From positions 9,618,501 to 9,682,500 of the forward strand of contig NW_024466607.1 of assembly GCF_017591425.1 (NCBI RefSeq): a stretch of DNA of 64,000 nt, given 5' to 3'. Under the pieces are notes generated by a model that saw only the letters and a program-made list of their open reading frames with translations, was not told where the DNA came from and searched no databases. Below, one piece after another: positions 54,850 to 64,000 of the stretch (position 1 is the first letter of the stretch; every line of letters begins with the position of its first letter). The position numbers and the translations under genes are program-made. The stretch is from Ochotona curzoniae. Taxonomy: Eukaryota > Chordata > Mammalia > Lagomorpha > Ochotonidae.

Positions 54850-54985
54850 GTGGCTTCTCAGGGAAGCCTTCCCCTCCAGCCTGTCACCCCCCAGCCCCTT
54901 CACCCCGACTTGCTTATCTCATATCCACCCAACACATGATATTAAAAGCCAACTTCCCAGTCCCTTTTGCTGCCTGTCCCTCTCT
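54850..54985 (+). mobile_element. probable L2 fragment
   Basis: The text 'TTCTCAGGGAAGCCTTCCCCTCCAGC' and 'CATATCCACCCAACACATGATATTAAAAGC' resembles the L2 region around 'tcagagaggccttccctgacc'. Confidence 0.45.
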
Positions 54986-55757
54986 GCTGATACAGATGCT
55001 CTACAGTGGCCCCAGGTGCCTGATCCACACAGGTGCCTAGGAAACAGAGGCTGAGTACAGCCCAGGAGAGGGGAGCGCTCAATGGCTCCTGCTGTACCTG
55101 TTCTCAAACCCTGGTCCACTCTTGGGATGGGGGATGGGAAGCTGGGCTATTGGCTTTAAGGTCAAGTATTGTCACCAGGGACATGGCTTTCATGGGTTGG
55201 TGAGAACTGGGCTGGCCTTTGATGAACTGAATAGGCAGAGAACTCCATTCAGCCCTGGAACAAAGAGTCACCCACCCTGCCTCCATTCTAGAACTTTCCT
55301 AGTCTGACTCCAACAGGGTACCTGACTGGCCAACCAATAGGGTGGACAGTACAGGTGGGACCACTCTTCTCTCAGTAACATGAGTGGAATCTGGAGAGGC
55401 CAGTGGCCCAAGTGCCTTCAGGAGTTTCCAGAACCTTCCTCCCTGAGGCTCAGCCTGTTCTGATACATATACCCATAGACTGGTTGGGTTCTCACACCAG
55501 CCTAGTGGAGGCACACGAGCATGTATGTGAGTATGTAACTGCAGTGGTGTGCATGCCAGAGTAAGGTACAGCCAGGGAGCTGTGCACGCCTGGGCATGCA
55601 GCATTTACATTAAGGGCCCCAAACATTCCAATTCCAGCTTGGCTGTGCCAGCAATAGGTCCTGAGCAAGTGGCCCTATTATCATAGTCCTGTTTCATCAG
55701 ACACCATGAGAATGATCAGCGTTCATTAAATAAGCTTACTCTTCTCATGGTGAGTTT
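54986..55757. other. single-copy sequence
   Basis: No gene or repeat family is recognised. Confidence 0.4.
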
Positions 55758-55995
55758 CAGTATGAGCCTGTGTATGCGTGCATGTGTGTACACACCTGGT
55801 TCATATCACACATGGCCGTCAATGCTGAATGTGCCTGTGTGCACAGCCAGGATGTATTATCTGAGCATGTGAGTACAGAGTGCGTGTGCACAGGACAATA
55901 CGCCTGTGTGAGCCTGCGTGTGTGTGCACATGTGTATACTGCCTGGCTCATATTCTATGTGGACATGAGTGCTGCTGAGCAGGTGTGTGTGCACA
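55758..55995. repeat. degenerate (TG)n-rich sequence
   Basis: Words such as GTGTATGCGTGCATGTGTGT and CGTGTGTGTGCACATGTGTA recur with intervening sequence, including GCCTGGCTCATAT/CCTGGTTCATATC echoes about 150 bases apart. This suggests an expanded and partly duplicated TG repeat. Confidence 0.7.
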
Positions 55996-57224
55996 GCCCA
56001 GCTTGTATCACATGTGGGATATAGATCAGAAACATTTTCAACTCTTGCTACACTTAGCCCTTGTGCATGCTGTAGCCATGCCCACCCCACCTGTCCTACA
56101 AGAGACACATCTCCCATTCTCCAAACAGGGGCCTGGCCAACCTCTGGTCACTTCCCTGCCATTCACGTGCCTATTCTATGCTCGGCCCTCTCAGCTGCCC
56201 TCCTGACCTGGCTGCTTGTTGCTTGCCTTGCTTGCGAGCCAGGGAACATGGCGTTGCTGACTTCTAACCTCCCTGGCCTGACCTCTGATCTCTCTTTCCT
56301 TTCTTTACTTTTTCATGAAGACAGAGACAGTCTTATTGGAAGACTTCTGGTGGAAATGTCCAGATGCAGAAACATGGGTGGAGACCCTCAGACCCTCCAG
56401 CTTCCCCACATACCAGCTGTAAACCCTGAGTTGCCCTAGCCTTATGCCCCTGGCTGTGGCCTTGGTCATCACAGGAACTGCCAGCTGCAGCCCAATGCCC
56501 AAGGGGTGCCCTCAGCTGAGCCCGAATCACTGGGGCAGTCAGGGCTGAGCCTTGATTTGGGGGAACTGGTGCAAACTGTGGCTGCTCTCAAGGGACACAG
56601 AAGCAGTACCAGCAGTACTGCTGGTCCCGGGGGGAATCTGAGGGCCACGTGTAGGTGAGGCTGATTTCCTGAGGCCCCTTGGGGACCCACCCTGGGTGGA
56701 AAGTGTGGGTGGCAGCAAGACAGTACCTGTAACACTCTGTGGAGAGGCTGCTTCCGGTCTCCAGGGAGCTCCTGGGGTGGAAAACGAGACAGGTCACCGA
56801 GGTACAACACACACAAACATACAAACACACACACACCAAATCCCCAAGGGCTGGTGCCAGGCTAGTGCCCTGGGCTCCCAAGCTGCAAGAAACCATGTGC
56901 TTCTTCTCCCTCTCACAGGCCAGCCGAGAGCCACCCTGGCCTCCCACATGCCAGTTCCAGGGTCCAGAGGCTAACTGCTGCTGTCCACCTGAACAAAATC
57001 AAGCTCAGGCTGGGGAGGCACCGGGGACCCAATCCTGGACCAGAATTTCAACTTGGAAATCTCTGCCTCAAGCCCACCAACAGGAGGGCATGTAACAGGA
57101 ATCCCTGTCAACAGACCCAGTGGCTCAGGCCCACCAAGCCTGCCCCCTGGACAGGTCCAGAGCCTGGCTGCCCCACTGGAAGTCATGGCCCCTTGAGAAT
57201 GGGATGTGGGCCCGGGAGCCAGTC
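55996..57224. other. single-copy sequence, no gene seen
   Basis: It contains a short CA-rich repeat (CACACACAAACATACAAACACACACACACC) at about 56,807-56,837. No gene is recognised. Confidence 0.4.
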
Positions 57225-57340
57225 GGACCTGGATCAAATCCTGCCCTACCATGGACCAGCCACGGAATTGAACACAAGTCCCTCCACTGCCAGATGCCTC
57301 AGTTTCCCCAACTGCAACCCATGAATTGTAACAGTATTGT
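57225..57340 (+). mobile_element. MIR fragment
   Basis: The text 'ACCTGGATCAAATCCTGCCC...AACACAAGTCCCTCCACTGCCAGATGCCTCAGTTTCCCCAACTGCAAC' follows forward MIR from 'tgggttcgaatcccggctc' to 'cctcagtttcctcatctgtaaa'. Confidence 0.75.
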
Positions 57341-57382
57341 TGTTGAGGGACAGCTAACACAATGCAAGGATTGTCAGGAAGC

Positions 57383-57690
57383 AGGAGCCTGGCATAGTCA
57401 GTTAATCTATTGCTTATGGTGCCAGCATCCCATATGGGTAGTGGTTCAAGTCTTAACTGCTTCACTTCTGATCCAGCTCCCTACTAATATGCAGAGAGGT
57501 AGCTTAATATGGCTCAAGCACTTGGGTGCCTGCTTCCATGTGGAAAACTTGGATGGAGTTCCAGGATCCTGGCTTCAGCCTGGCTCAGCCCTGGCTATTG
57601 TGGCCATTTTGGGGGTGAACCAGTGGGAAGAAGATTCTGTTTCTCCCTTTCTGTAATTCTTTCAAATAAATGAAATACATCTTAGAAATA
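57383..57690 (+). mobile_element. CSINE, old, near full length
   Basis: The text 'GCCTGGCATAGTCAGTTAATC', 'GCATCCCATATGGGTAGTGGTTCAAGTC', 'GGGGTGAACCAGTGGGAAGAAG' and 'TTTCAAATAAATGAAATACATCTTAG' gives head, box B, body and tail in order. Confidence 0.92.
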
Positions 57691-58540
57691 GAAAGGAAGG
57701 AAGAGGGTCCATATGCTCTGTCTGGAGCATGCTTGGGGCCTAGGGAAGGCTCCTCCAACACAGCCTGTCCCCGCAGCAGGGTCACAGTCCTGGAGAGCAC
57801 ACCTCTACTCTGATGTCACATTGTCCTCCAGCATGGGACTGCCACCCACGCCCACATGCCTCTCCCACATTCAAGGCCTCTGTTGAGGGTGCAGGGCAGC
57901 TGCACCACCATACTGGCCTCCGTTGAGCACTAGCGTGTATTCAGCCCCAATTTCCTGACCTGCCCTCACATCTTGCCAGAAAGTCCTGCCAGCCAGAGGC
58001 CACCCCTCCTTTCCACATCCACCCCGCCACTGAATCCACCACTTGCTGCCCAGCTTCAAGACCTGCCACTGCTGAGAGAGCCAGGATTGCATCCTGCTCC
58101 AGGACCAGTCTTTCTCCTGCTCCAACCCGGCTGAAGGGGCAACCCTGGCTCCCAGCTCCCCTGGGACACAACCACTCTGAAGCCAGCAGCTCCGCTTGGG
58201 TATCCCTGAGGGCATCACCACAGTATAAGAAAGGGAGACACAGGGGGCTAGGTCAGGTTGCTCTCAGCTCATTTCCTGGCCCTGGGACAGAGCCCCATAT
58301 CCAGCCCAGGATCACCTTGTCACAAGCAGTTCGCCAACCCGCAGCTCCACACCTGTGTTGTCCACGTCATATTACATGGCCATGACTTAGCTACTGCAAG
58401 GAGCCCAGTGCTTTTTCTCAAGACTCCTCAAGACCCCAACAGATAACTGCCACAATGCTGAGGGTACGGCTTGGGGCACCCCTGCATCACCATTCCATTT
58501 CCCACCTCTAGCTTGCAGCCTACATGTTTTTGAAACTCTG
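57691..58540. other. single-copy sequence
   Basis: No gene or repeat family is recognised. Confidence 0.4.
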
Positions 58541-58705
58541 TTTTGGGACATTGGCACTCTACATGGGCACCAGTTCAAATCCTGGCTGCTCCACTTCTGA
58601 TCCAGCTCCCTGCTTAATGCACATGGGAAAGGCAAATGGAAGATGGCTCAAGTGCTTGGGCTCTGCAGCCACATGGGAGACCTGGATGAAACCTCCACCC
58701 ATGAG
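58541..58705 (+). mobile_element. CSINE, 3' truncated
   Basis: The text 'GGCACTCTACATGGGCACCAGTTCAAATCCTGGCTGCTCCACTTCTGATCCAGC' and 'CACATGGGAGACCTGGATGAAACCTCC' stops before the tail. Confidence 0.85.
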
Positions 58706-58979
58706 ACAGGTTGTGATCTCTGAGCTCTTTAGTTTGCCCCATCTATACCCCACCCACTGCTGGGGTCTCCTCCCTGGCCTGACTGTGGGTAGTAGTCCCC
58801 TCCTGCCATCTTGGTGACCCCCAGAGGGCTTGGCTAAGACTGGCTCTGAATGGAGTCCACCATGTTCCCTGCTGGGTCCATGCAGCCTCCAACCAGCCCA
58901 GACTGCTCTCCCTCTCCCTGGTCCTGCCTTTCCGGGATGGTACAGTGATCAATGGGAAGGCCCAGGGTCCATGTGGGCA

Positions 58980-59106
58980 GCAGGCACCCAAGGACTTGAA
59001 CCATGTCTTGCTGCTTCCCAGGCTGCGCATTAGTAGGAAAGCAGAACCAGACGCGGAGTCAGGACTTCATCGCAGACACTCTGATTTGGGATGTGGGCAC
59101 CCCAAA
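58980..59106 (-). mobile_element. CSINE fragment, minus orientation
   Basis: The text 'CAGGCACCCAAGGACTTGAACC', 'TTCCCAGGCTGCGCATTAGTAGGAAAGCAGAACC' and 'TGATTTGGGATGTGGGCACC' is reverse-complement CSINE body and head. Confidence 0.75.
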
Positions 59107-59154
59107 TGGGGCTTTACTCACTGTGCAGAATCCTCACCTCAACTGTAAGTCCTG

Positions 59155-59284
59155 CCCCACAAATGAAGCTCCCAGTTTTTGGCTTCTGGAACCATATCTG
59201 GCAGTTGCAGGTATTCGGGGAGTGAAGCAATGGATGGAAGATCTCTCTCTCTCTCTCTCTCCCTCCCTCCATCACTCCCTCTCA
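59155..59284 (+). mobile_element. CSINE fragment, 3' half
   Basis: The text 'GAAGCTCCCAGTTTTTGGCTTCTGG', 'GCAGTTGCAGGTATTCGGGGAGTGAAGCAATGGATGGAAGATC' and a (TC)n stretch at 59,243-59,262 is the CSINE 3' half. It follows a minus-strand fragment, so the two are in opposite orientation. Confidence 0.8.
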
Positions 59285-59325
59285 CCTTATAAATAAGATG
59301 GATAGATACCATCTTATTTGTAAGG
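59285..59325. repeat. 17-bp inverted repeat with 7-base loop
   Basis: Left arm CCTTATAAATAAGATGG (59,285-59,301) and right arm CCATCTTATTTGTAAGG (59,309-59,325) are reverse complements except for one position, which would be a U-G or G-U pair in RNA. Confidence 0.85.
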
Positions 59326-59693
59326 ATGCTGCCAGGAACAGCATCAATGTCTCATACACGCCTGCTATAACTAGCTTAGTATTCCAAACACTGAAGCATC
59401 ATTCCACAGACCCCACATTGCATACACAGCCTACATCAATGTGTGATATCAAAAGTATACCAACAAAGTGAATGTTACTCAATCACACGCACATACAGAT
59501 TTTTCTGTAAACACTGTCATTCTATACAGACAAATGCCTGCTTCATCAAGTCCTCTTGTCATAGGTGGAGGGGTGGGGGGTGGAATGAAACTCATCTCCA
59601 AGAGGAGCAGCAGCTTGCTCAGGAATGTTCAGCCTTTCTGCGTGCTGTCCATCCCACATGCAGCCCCATTTACTCTGCTCTGGAACCCCAGGA

Positions 59694-60310
59694 TCTTTTT
59701 TTTTCTTTTTACATACTTGATCAGGGTGGGAAGAATCAAGGGTTAGGGAGAAGTGGGTGTGATCATTGTTTCCAAGCTTTCTATTTCTTCTTCCTATATC
59801 TAGGGGGAGATGGGAGATGGGGGATAGGCCATACCCAGCCTCTCAACCATCCCGAGGATGGAGAAAGACCACCCAATATCAACCCAGGGTCACAATGGTA
59901 CATGTTCCAAAGGTTCTACCCAGGTAGATGTGACAATTTCAAAATGCTGTCGATCTCACTAATCTATGGATGAGGAATCCCTTCCAATGTCCATTGGCTG
60001 ATTCCATAGACCTTATAGTCTCCAATGGCCCAGATATTTGCTGTCATCATTTGGCTGGAGTGGTTGTTCATATTTCTGTTCTCCGTTCTCTGCTATGGTA
60101 CCATATGTCCTCTGCAGGCCCCAATGAGCTGTCCCCATGTCCTCCACGTGCACCATGGTCTGCAGTCGAGCACTCTATCCTCTTCACTGAGGAGGACCAG
60201 TTCATGTACCTGAGCCAGGCAACCTGGCCCAAGCCAAACCACCCACCCCTGGGGCTCACAAGATCCAGTGCCCACTGTGCAGGGGTGGTCAGGTTCTCAG
60301 GTATGTCATA
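59694..60310 (-). mobile_element. older L1-type 3' UTR copy, minus orientation
   Basis: It starts with a T-run (59,696-59,704), as expected for a minus-strand poly(A) element. Read on the minus strand it contains 'CTGGGCCATTGGAGACTATAAGG' and 'GAACCTTTGGAACATGTACC'. These align with 'CTGGGCAAATGGAGACTCTATG' and 'GAACCACTTGAGCATGCCC' in the insertion at 23,711-24,669, in the same order. The two are therefore members of one repeat family at different ages. The 5' boundary (60,310) is approximate, and no target-site duplication was found. Confidence 0.55.
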
Positions 60311-61764
60311 TGGTTCCTGGGTTTTGCTTTAGCCACTTAGACACAAGGGTGTGTGGCGCTGTCTTGCAGAGGCTTCTACCATGTCCAGCCCAACCACCAC
60401 AGAGGTGGTTCCTCCCTCTTCATGCTCACCAGCTGTGCACAGCAGTTCTCAGCTCCCATTCCCCACATGGCGAGGTAAACCCCCAGCACCTCCCAAGCTT
60501 AGAAAGGCCTGAGAGCTTGATGAAGAACACATGGACTGCCAAGAGCATCCTTCCAGGGCCTGGGGTTTGCCAGAAGGGACACCTGCAGGGACCCCAGCTG
60601 GCTCTGCAGTCCGCATCTCCGGCAAGGCCACCTGGTCTGTGTGGGCCATGTGTGGGGCTGTGTGGCACATGGTGGGACCCCCCCTGCTCTGGCATCCCTA
60701 CTTCAGCATGACGAGAGGGGCTGTGATCAGGAGGGGATCCTGAGCAGGGGCTGCCTGTGTTTGGGGCGAGGCTGACCTGGGAGGAAGCTCACAGCAGGAG
60801 ATCGTGGATCAGGATATTCATGAAACCTGCCTGGGTCACAGTGTCTCCTCCCTATGATTAAACAAGGGGCACATGACCGCTGCGTGAACTTCAGTAATAA
60901 CCGTGAAACACAACGTGAAAAATAACCCCCAAGGCCCTCTCCCCAGAGGTGGCCAGGGTCAAGACGAGAGCAGTGGTTCTGCCTAGCCTGCTCCTGGCTC
61001 CCTTTATTTTCCAGTGACATAAAAATAAACTCCGTCTGTGAAGCACTTTCCCCATTCGCACTGTCTCGCCCGTGTCCGGGCCTGGAAACCCCACCCTATG
61101 TGCACGCACACACACATATACACACTACACACCCAGGCTGTGGGGGGGCCTGGCATGAATGCCACAGCCCTTGTGGATGTGGGGCTAGGTGCCATCCCTC
61201 CTGCCTGCCCTGGTAAACAGGCTGTGGGGACTACGGGCTGAATAGGACGTTTGTACAGCCACACTGGCTCCTTTCTCACCCGTTCCTGGAACTCCTGGGG
61301 TCCAAGGGGTGGGGACAGAGAGGGGATGTTTTTGGCCCTGGGTCCACACCGGTACTAATGGCCGGCCGAGCCCACAGGCTCCTCCCAGCACTAAACATGG
61401 GGCTTGGCTCTTTGCCAGCCTCTCTCTAGAGGTTTCCTTACTTGCGGAAGAAGCACAAATCGAAGGGAAGGGGCAGAGACCACTGCAACCGGTTCATCTT
61501 CCATGCCAGGTGCCAACTGCACATGCCTGCATCAGCCACTGGTGGCCCATCACTGGGCTCTAAGCTGTGATATGAGGAGGCATGCACATGGGGTCTGTGT
61601 TCTGGAACACTCAGCCTCCCAGCAAGGCTGACACAGGGGAGGGTCTGTGGGCCCACCCGCACCTTGTCCACCACACACAGCGGGTGAGGCACTGTTGTCC
61701 CCTCTTCTGAGGTGCTGACGTTCTCCAGTGTCACGGAGGTGTGGCCAGAAGTTGAGGCCAAGCA
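60311..61764. other. single-copy sequence, no gene seen
   Basis: 60,840-61,080 is less GC-rich and free of known repeats. A CA-type repeat (CACGCACACACACATATACAC) lies at about 61,103-61,123. No exon is recognised. Confidence 0.4.
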
Positions 61765-61850
61765 AGGCTCAGAGCCCACATGACCCCACCTGGACCTCAA
61801 TTTCCTCATCCATTCAATGGGGCTGATCCTGCAGCCTCTGCTACTAAAGG
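61765..61850 (+). mobile_element. MIR fragment
   Basis: The text 'GACCTCAATTTCCTCATCCATTCAATGGGGCTGATC' is the forward MIR core. Confidence 0.65.
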
Positions 61851-62679
61851 GTCCACGGTGGGGATGGGGGGAGCACCAGCCTAGAGTCGTCTCACAATCC
61901 AGGCTGGCAGGAGGTGGTGCCAAGGCTGACTCACACCTGCCAGGGCCCTGCCCAAAGCCTCCTTCTGGAAACACCACAGAGGCCTCCTGTCTACCCACTG
62001 CTGGCCTTCCTGGCCTGGCTCTGGGCCACACACTGCCCCTCCCACCAGCTCTACCACTTGCACAGTGAAGCGACTGTCACAAGGTTGGCCCCAACACCTT
62101 CCATCCTGCCAGGCTGCCCTGCCCAGTAGTCTAGCTGGAGCCGGGAAAACTCACTGTTGTAAGGGGAGGGGTCTCCTTGCCTGCACAGGAGGGAGACAGT
62201 GAATGCGGGGCAGGAGCCAGTGGGGGGTTGGGGAGGCCCTCCAGGCCCTCCTTCTAAAGAAGTGTTTATCAGCTTACAGGTGGGAGTGGCCTCAAACCAC
62301 CCAGAAACAAGTCCTATCCTACCTGTTAGCTACACAGCCCCTTATTTGCAGGAGACAGGTTCCAAGATCCCTGGCTGGAAGACTGACACTGCAATCACAG
62401 CAGACCCTGCACACACTCTGATTTTCCCCATGCATCACGTCTACGAGTGAGTTTAATTCACAGGCAACACACAGCGAGTGATCAACAGCCATGACTAGGA
62501 ATAACACCAGACAAGTTGTGCAATGTATTGTAGGACCAAGATAGGAAGAACTTACAAACTGCTCATTTCTGGAGTTTCCCATTGAATATTTTCCCACTGA
62601 AGTCTAGGAAAAGGGAACCTCAGGTAAGGGGAACGCCTCTAAATTATTTCACACTCACAAGCAGCCCTGGTCCCTAAGA
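61851..62679. other. single-copy sequence
   Basis: No gene or repeat family is recognised. Confidence 0.4.
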
Positions 62680-62740
62680 TATTTTTATTCCCATTTCACA
62701 GCTATGCGGAGTGAGGCACCCAGGGGTTCTCAGAGGGCAG
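62680..62740 (-). mobile_element. MIR fragment
   Basis: The text 'ATTTTTATTCCCATTTCACAGCTATGCGGAGTGAGGCACCCAG' is the reverse MIR core. Confidence 0.65.
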
Positions 62741-63089
62741 GGTGATCCCATGACAGGCAGGCACACAGGCACGGGCACGGCTACCTGCCCTGTGGATGGA
62801 GGTGGGAAGAGAACAAGAACTCTCATTGAGTCCAAAGCAAGGCAGGAGAGGAGGGTGAGCCTGCAATCCCTGGAGCTCAGCCCTCCTCTCCCAGTCTCCA
62901 CTCCCTGCCCTGCCAGTGCCACCAGGCTCCACCCACTCCAGGCACAGGCATTCCCAGCAGCTAGTTCCTGGGGTCCCTGGCCTTCCCGGGGGGGGATCCT
63001 TCCTGGCTCTCAGCCTCACCTCCCCACCTCCAGGTGCGACACGATCTTGTTTAGTCCTTCAGCCATGCAGAGAGTAGGGGAGTGGTGGA

Positions 63090-63185
63090 GGGGGTTTCTT
63101 ATTCCCATTTCACAGATGGGAAAATTGAGGATCAGAGAAGCCAGAATCTCCCTGGAACTTCAGGTGACTAAGTGACCCTACCCAG
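63090..63185 (-). mobile_element. MIR fragment
   Basis: The text 'TTCTTATTCCCATTTCACAGATGGGAAAATTGAGGATCAGAGAAGCC' is a close match to the reverse MIR core. Confidence 0.78.
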
Positions 63186-63470
63186 TTCCCAGGCCCATGG
63201 GGTTTCATGCTTTGTTCTCTACTTCAGGGTCTCCCATAACCAACAGCTGGCTCAGGCGGCTGATTTCTTGGTACGGGAACTTCCAGAGCCTGCCCAACTT
63301 CAGGGCACAGGATTTGCTGAAGACAGCTCCCTGAGGATGCCCTTCCTCTGAGGGTTCCCTTGGATATCCAGGAATAACCCAAAGTACCCCAAACCCAGGA
63401 ATTTGCACACTTATACAATGTAACACTCACATAGCTAGTGCATCCTCATAGTTCAAAAGGAAAGGTATCT

Positions 63471-63573
63471 CTCCCAGCTGGTCCTCATTCACCAAGCTCC
63501 CAGTCTCCCAACTGGTCCTCACTCACCAAGCTCCCAGTCTTCCAATTGTTCCTTATTTACCAAGCTCCCAGGC
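63471..63573. repeat. tandem repeat, 34-bp unit, about three copies
   Basis: The unit begins CTCCCAGTCTCCCAACTGG and ends CACCAAG. A shorter copy lies at 63,471-63,496, full copies at 63,497-63,530 and 63,531-63,564, then the start of another at 63,565. Divergence increases to the right. Confidence 0.88.
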
Positions 63574-63841
63574 ACACAGGGGGCAATGGCATTCCAGGGC
63601 ATCCTACAGGACTTCTCGGTGCCACTGCAAGCCATCTCTCTTTCATGGCAAGGCAAGGGTAGAGGACCGTCACTCACCAAGCGCCTGACTTAGAACAGCA
63701 GGCAGCGCTCTGCCCTAGTCTGGCCACCAACTGTGGCCCAGGGGAGGACTGGCCCTTCCACATCCACAGAGGGCCCGGGGGAGAGCTTCCCAGACCCAGC
63801 TTTGAGCCATGGCAGCCTGATGAAAGAAAAGACACTCTTAC

Positions 63842-64000
63842 TGGAGCCAGTCTTGTGGCACAGGCAATAAAGCTGCAGCCTGTGACATCAGCATCCTGTA
63901 AGGGTTCTGGTTCAAGTCCCAGCTGCTCCATTTCCCATCAAGCTCCTTGCTAATCACCTTGGAAAAACAGTGGAGGGTGGCTCAAGTGCTTGGGCCCTTG
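63842..64000 (+). mobile_element. CSINE, cut by the window end
   Basis: The text 'GGAGCCAGTCTTGTGGCACAGGC', 'GGTTCAAGTCCCAGCTGCTCC' (box B) and 'GGAGGGTGGCTCAAGTGCTTGGGCCC' is the first half of an old CSINE. The tail lies beyond the window. Confidence 0.9.

Noticed and set aside
59443..59973. 176-codon open frame spanning the edge of the minus-strand L1-type element
   Set aside because: It crosses the T-run and an unrelated flank, so it cannot be a single gene.

Overview
This is mammalian nuclear DNA, most likely from a lagomorph and probably a pika (Ochotona). The basis is 22 copies or fragments of CSINE, the lagomorph-specific tRNA-derived SINE. The youngest copies (521-850 and the head at 18,430) carry the form with 'CCTAGCGGCTAAAGTCCTCGCC' or close variants followed by 'GGGATCCCATATGGGCG'. 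From memory of the families I associate this form with pikas rather than rabbits. Older eutherian repeats (MIR, L2, old L1, MER5A, a MaLR LTR) are also present.

I found no protein-coding exon I can defend, no RNA gene, no CRISPR array and no bacterial or viral genome segment. Open reading frames in the window are short. Many fall in repeats, in GC-rich islands or in CA-type simple repeats, and none reads as a known protein. The window looks like intergenic or intronic sequence, with one clear CpG island (about 14,560-16,310) that is the best candidate for a gene promoter. Within it, a good minus-strand splice donor lies at 15,200/15,199 and a plus-strand donor at 15,447/15,448. A smaller CpG-dense block lies at 36,325-36,625.

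Layout: 1-14,500 holds scattered CSINE, L2, MIR and old L1 pieces, plus an AT-rich block at 5,440-5,610 that looks like a conserved non-coding element. 14,560-16,310 is the CpG island, flanked by a poly(C) and a poly(G) run. 16,600-24,700 is the most repeat-dense stretch: several ancient L1 ORF2 fragments, nested CSINEs, and a recent 5'-truncated L1-type 3' UTR insertion (23,711-24,669) framed by a perfect 13-bp target-site duplication. 24,700-41,300 is GC-rich, mostly unique sequence with MIR and L2 pieces and the second CpG block. 41,300-49,000 has two head-to-head inverted CSINE pairs, a MaLR LTR and another L1 fragment. 49,438-49,575 is a second homeodomain-motif-rich AT block. 51,170-51,650 and 55,758-55,995 are degenerate CA/TG repeats. 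53,875-54,112 is a MER5A DNA transposon. 59,694-60,310 is an older, minus-strand relative of the L1-type 3' UTR. The window ends inside a CSINE.

No previously undescribed biological system is evident. The points most worth checking are the CpG island and its opposed splice donors, the two AT-rich candidate enhancers, the dated L1 insertion and the inverted SINE pairs.
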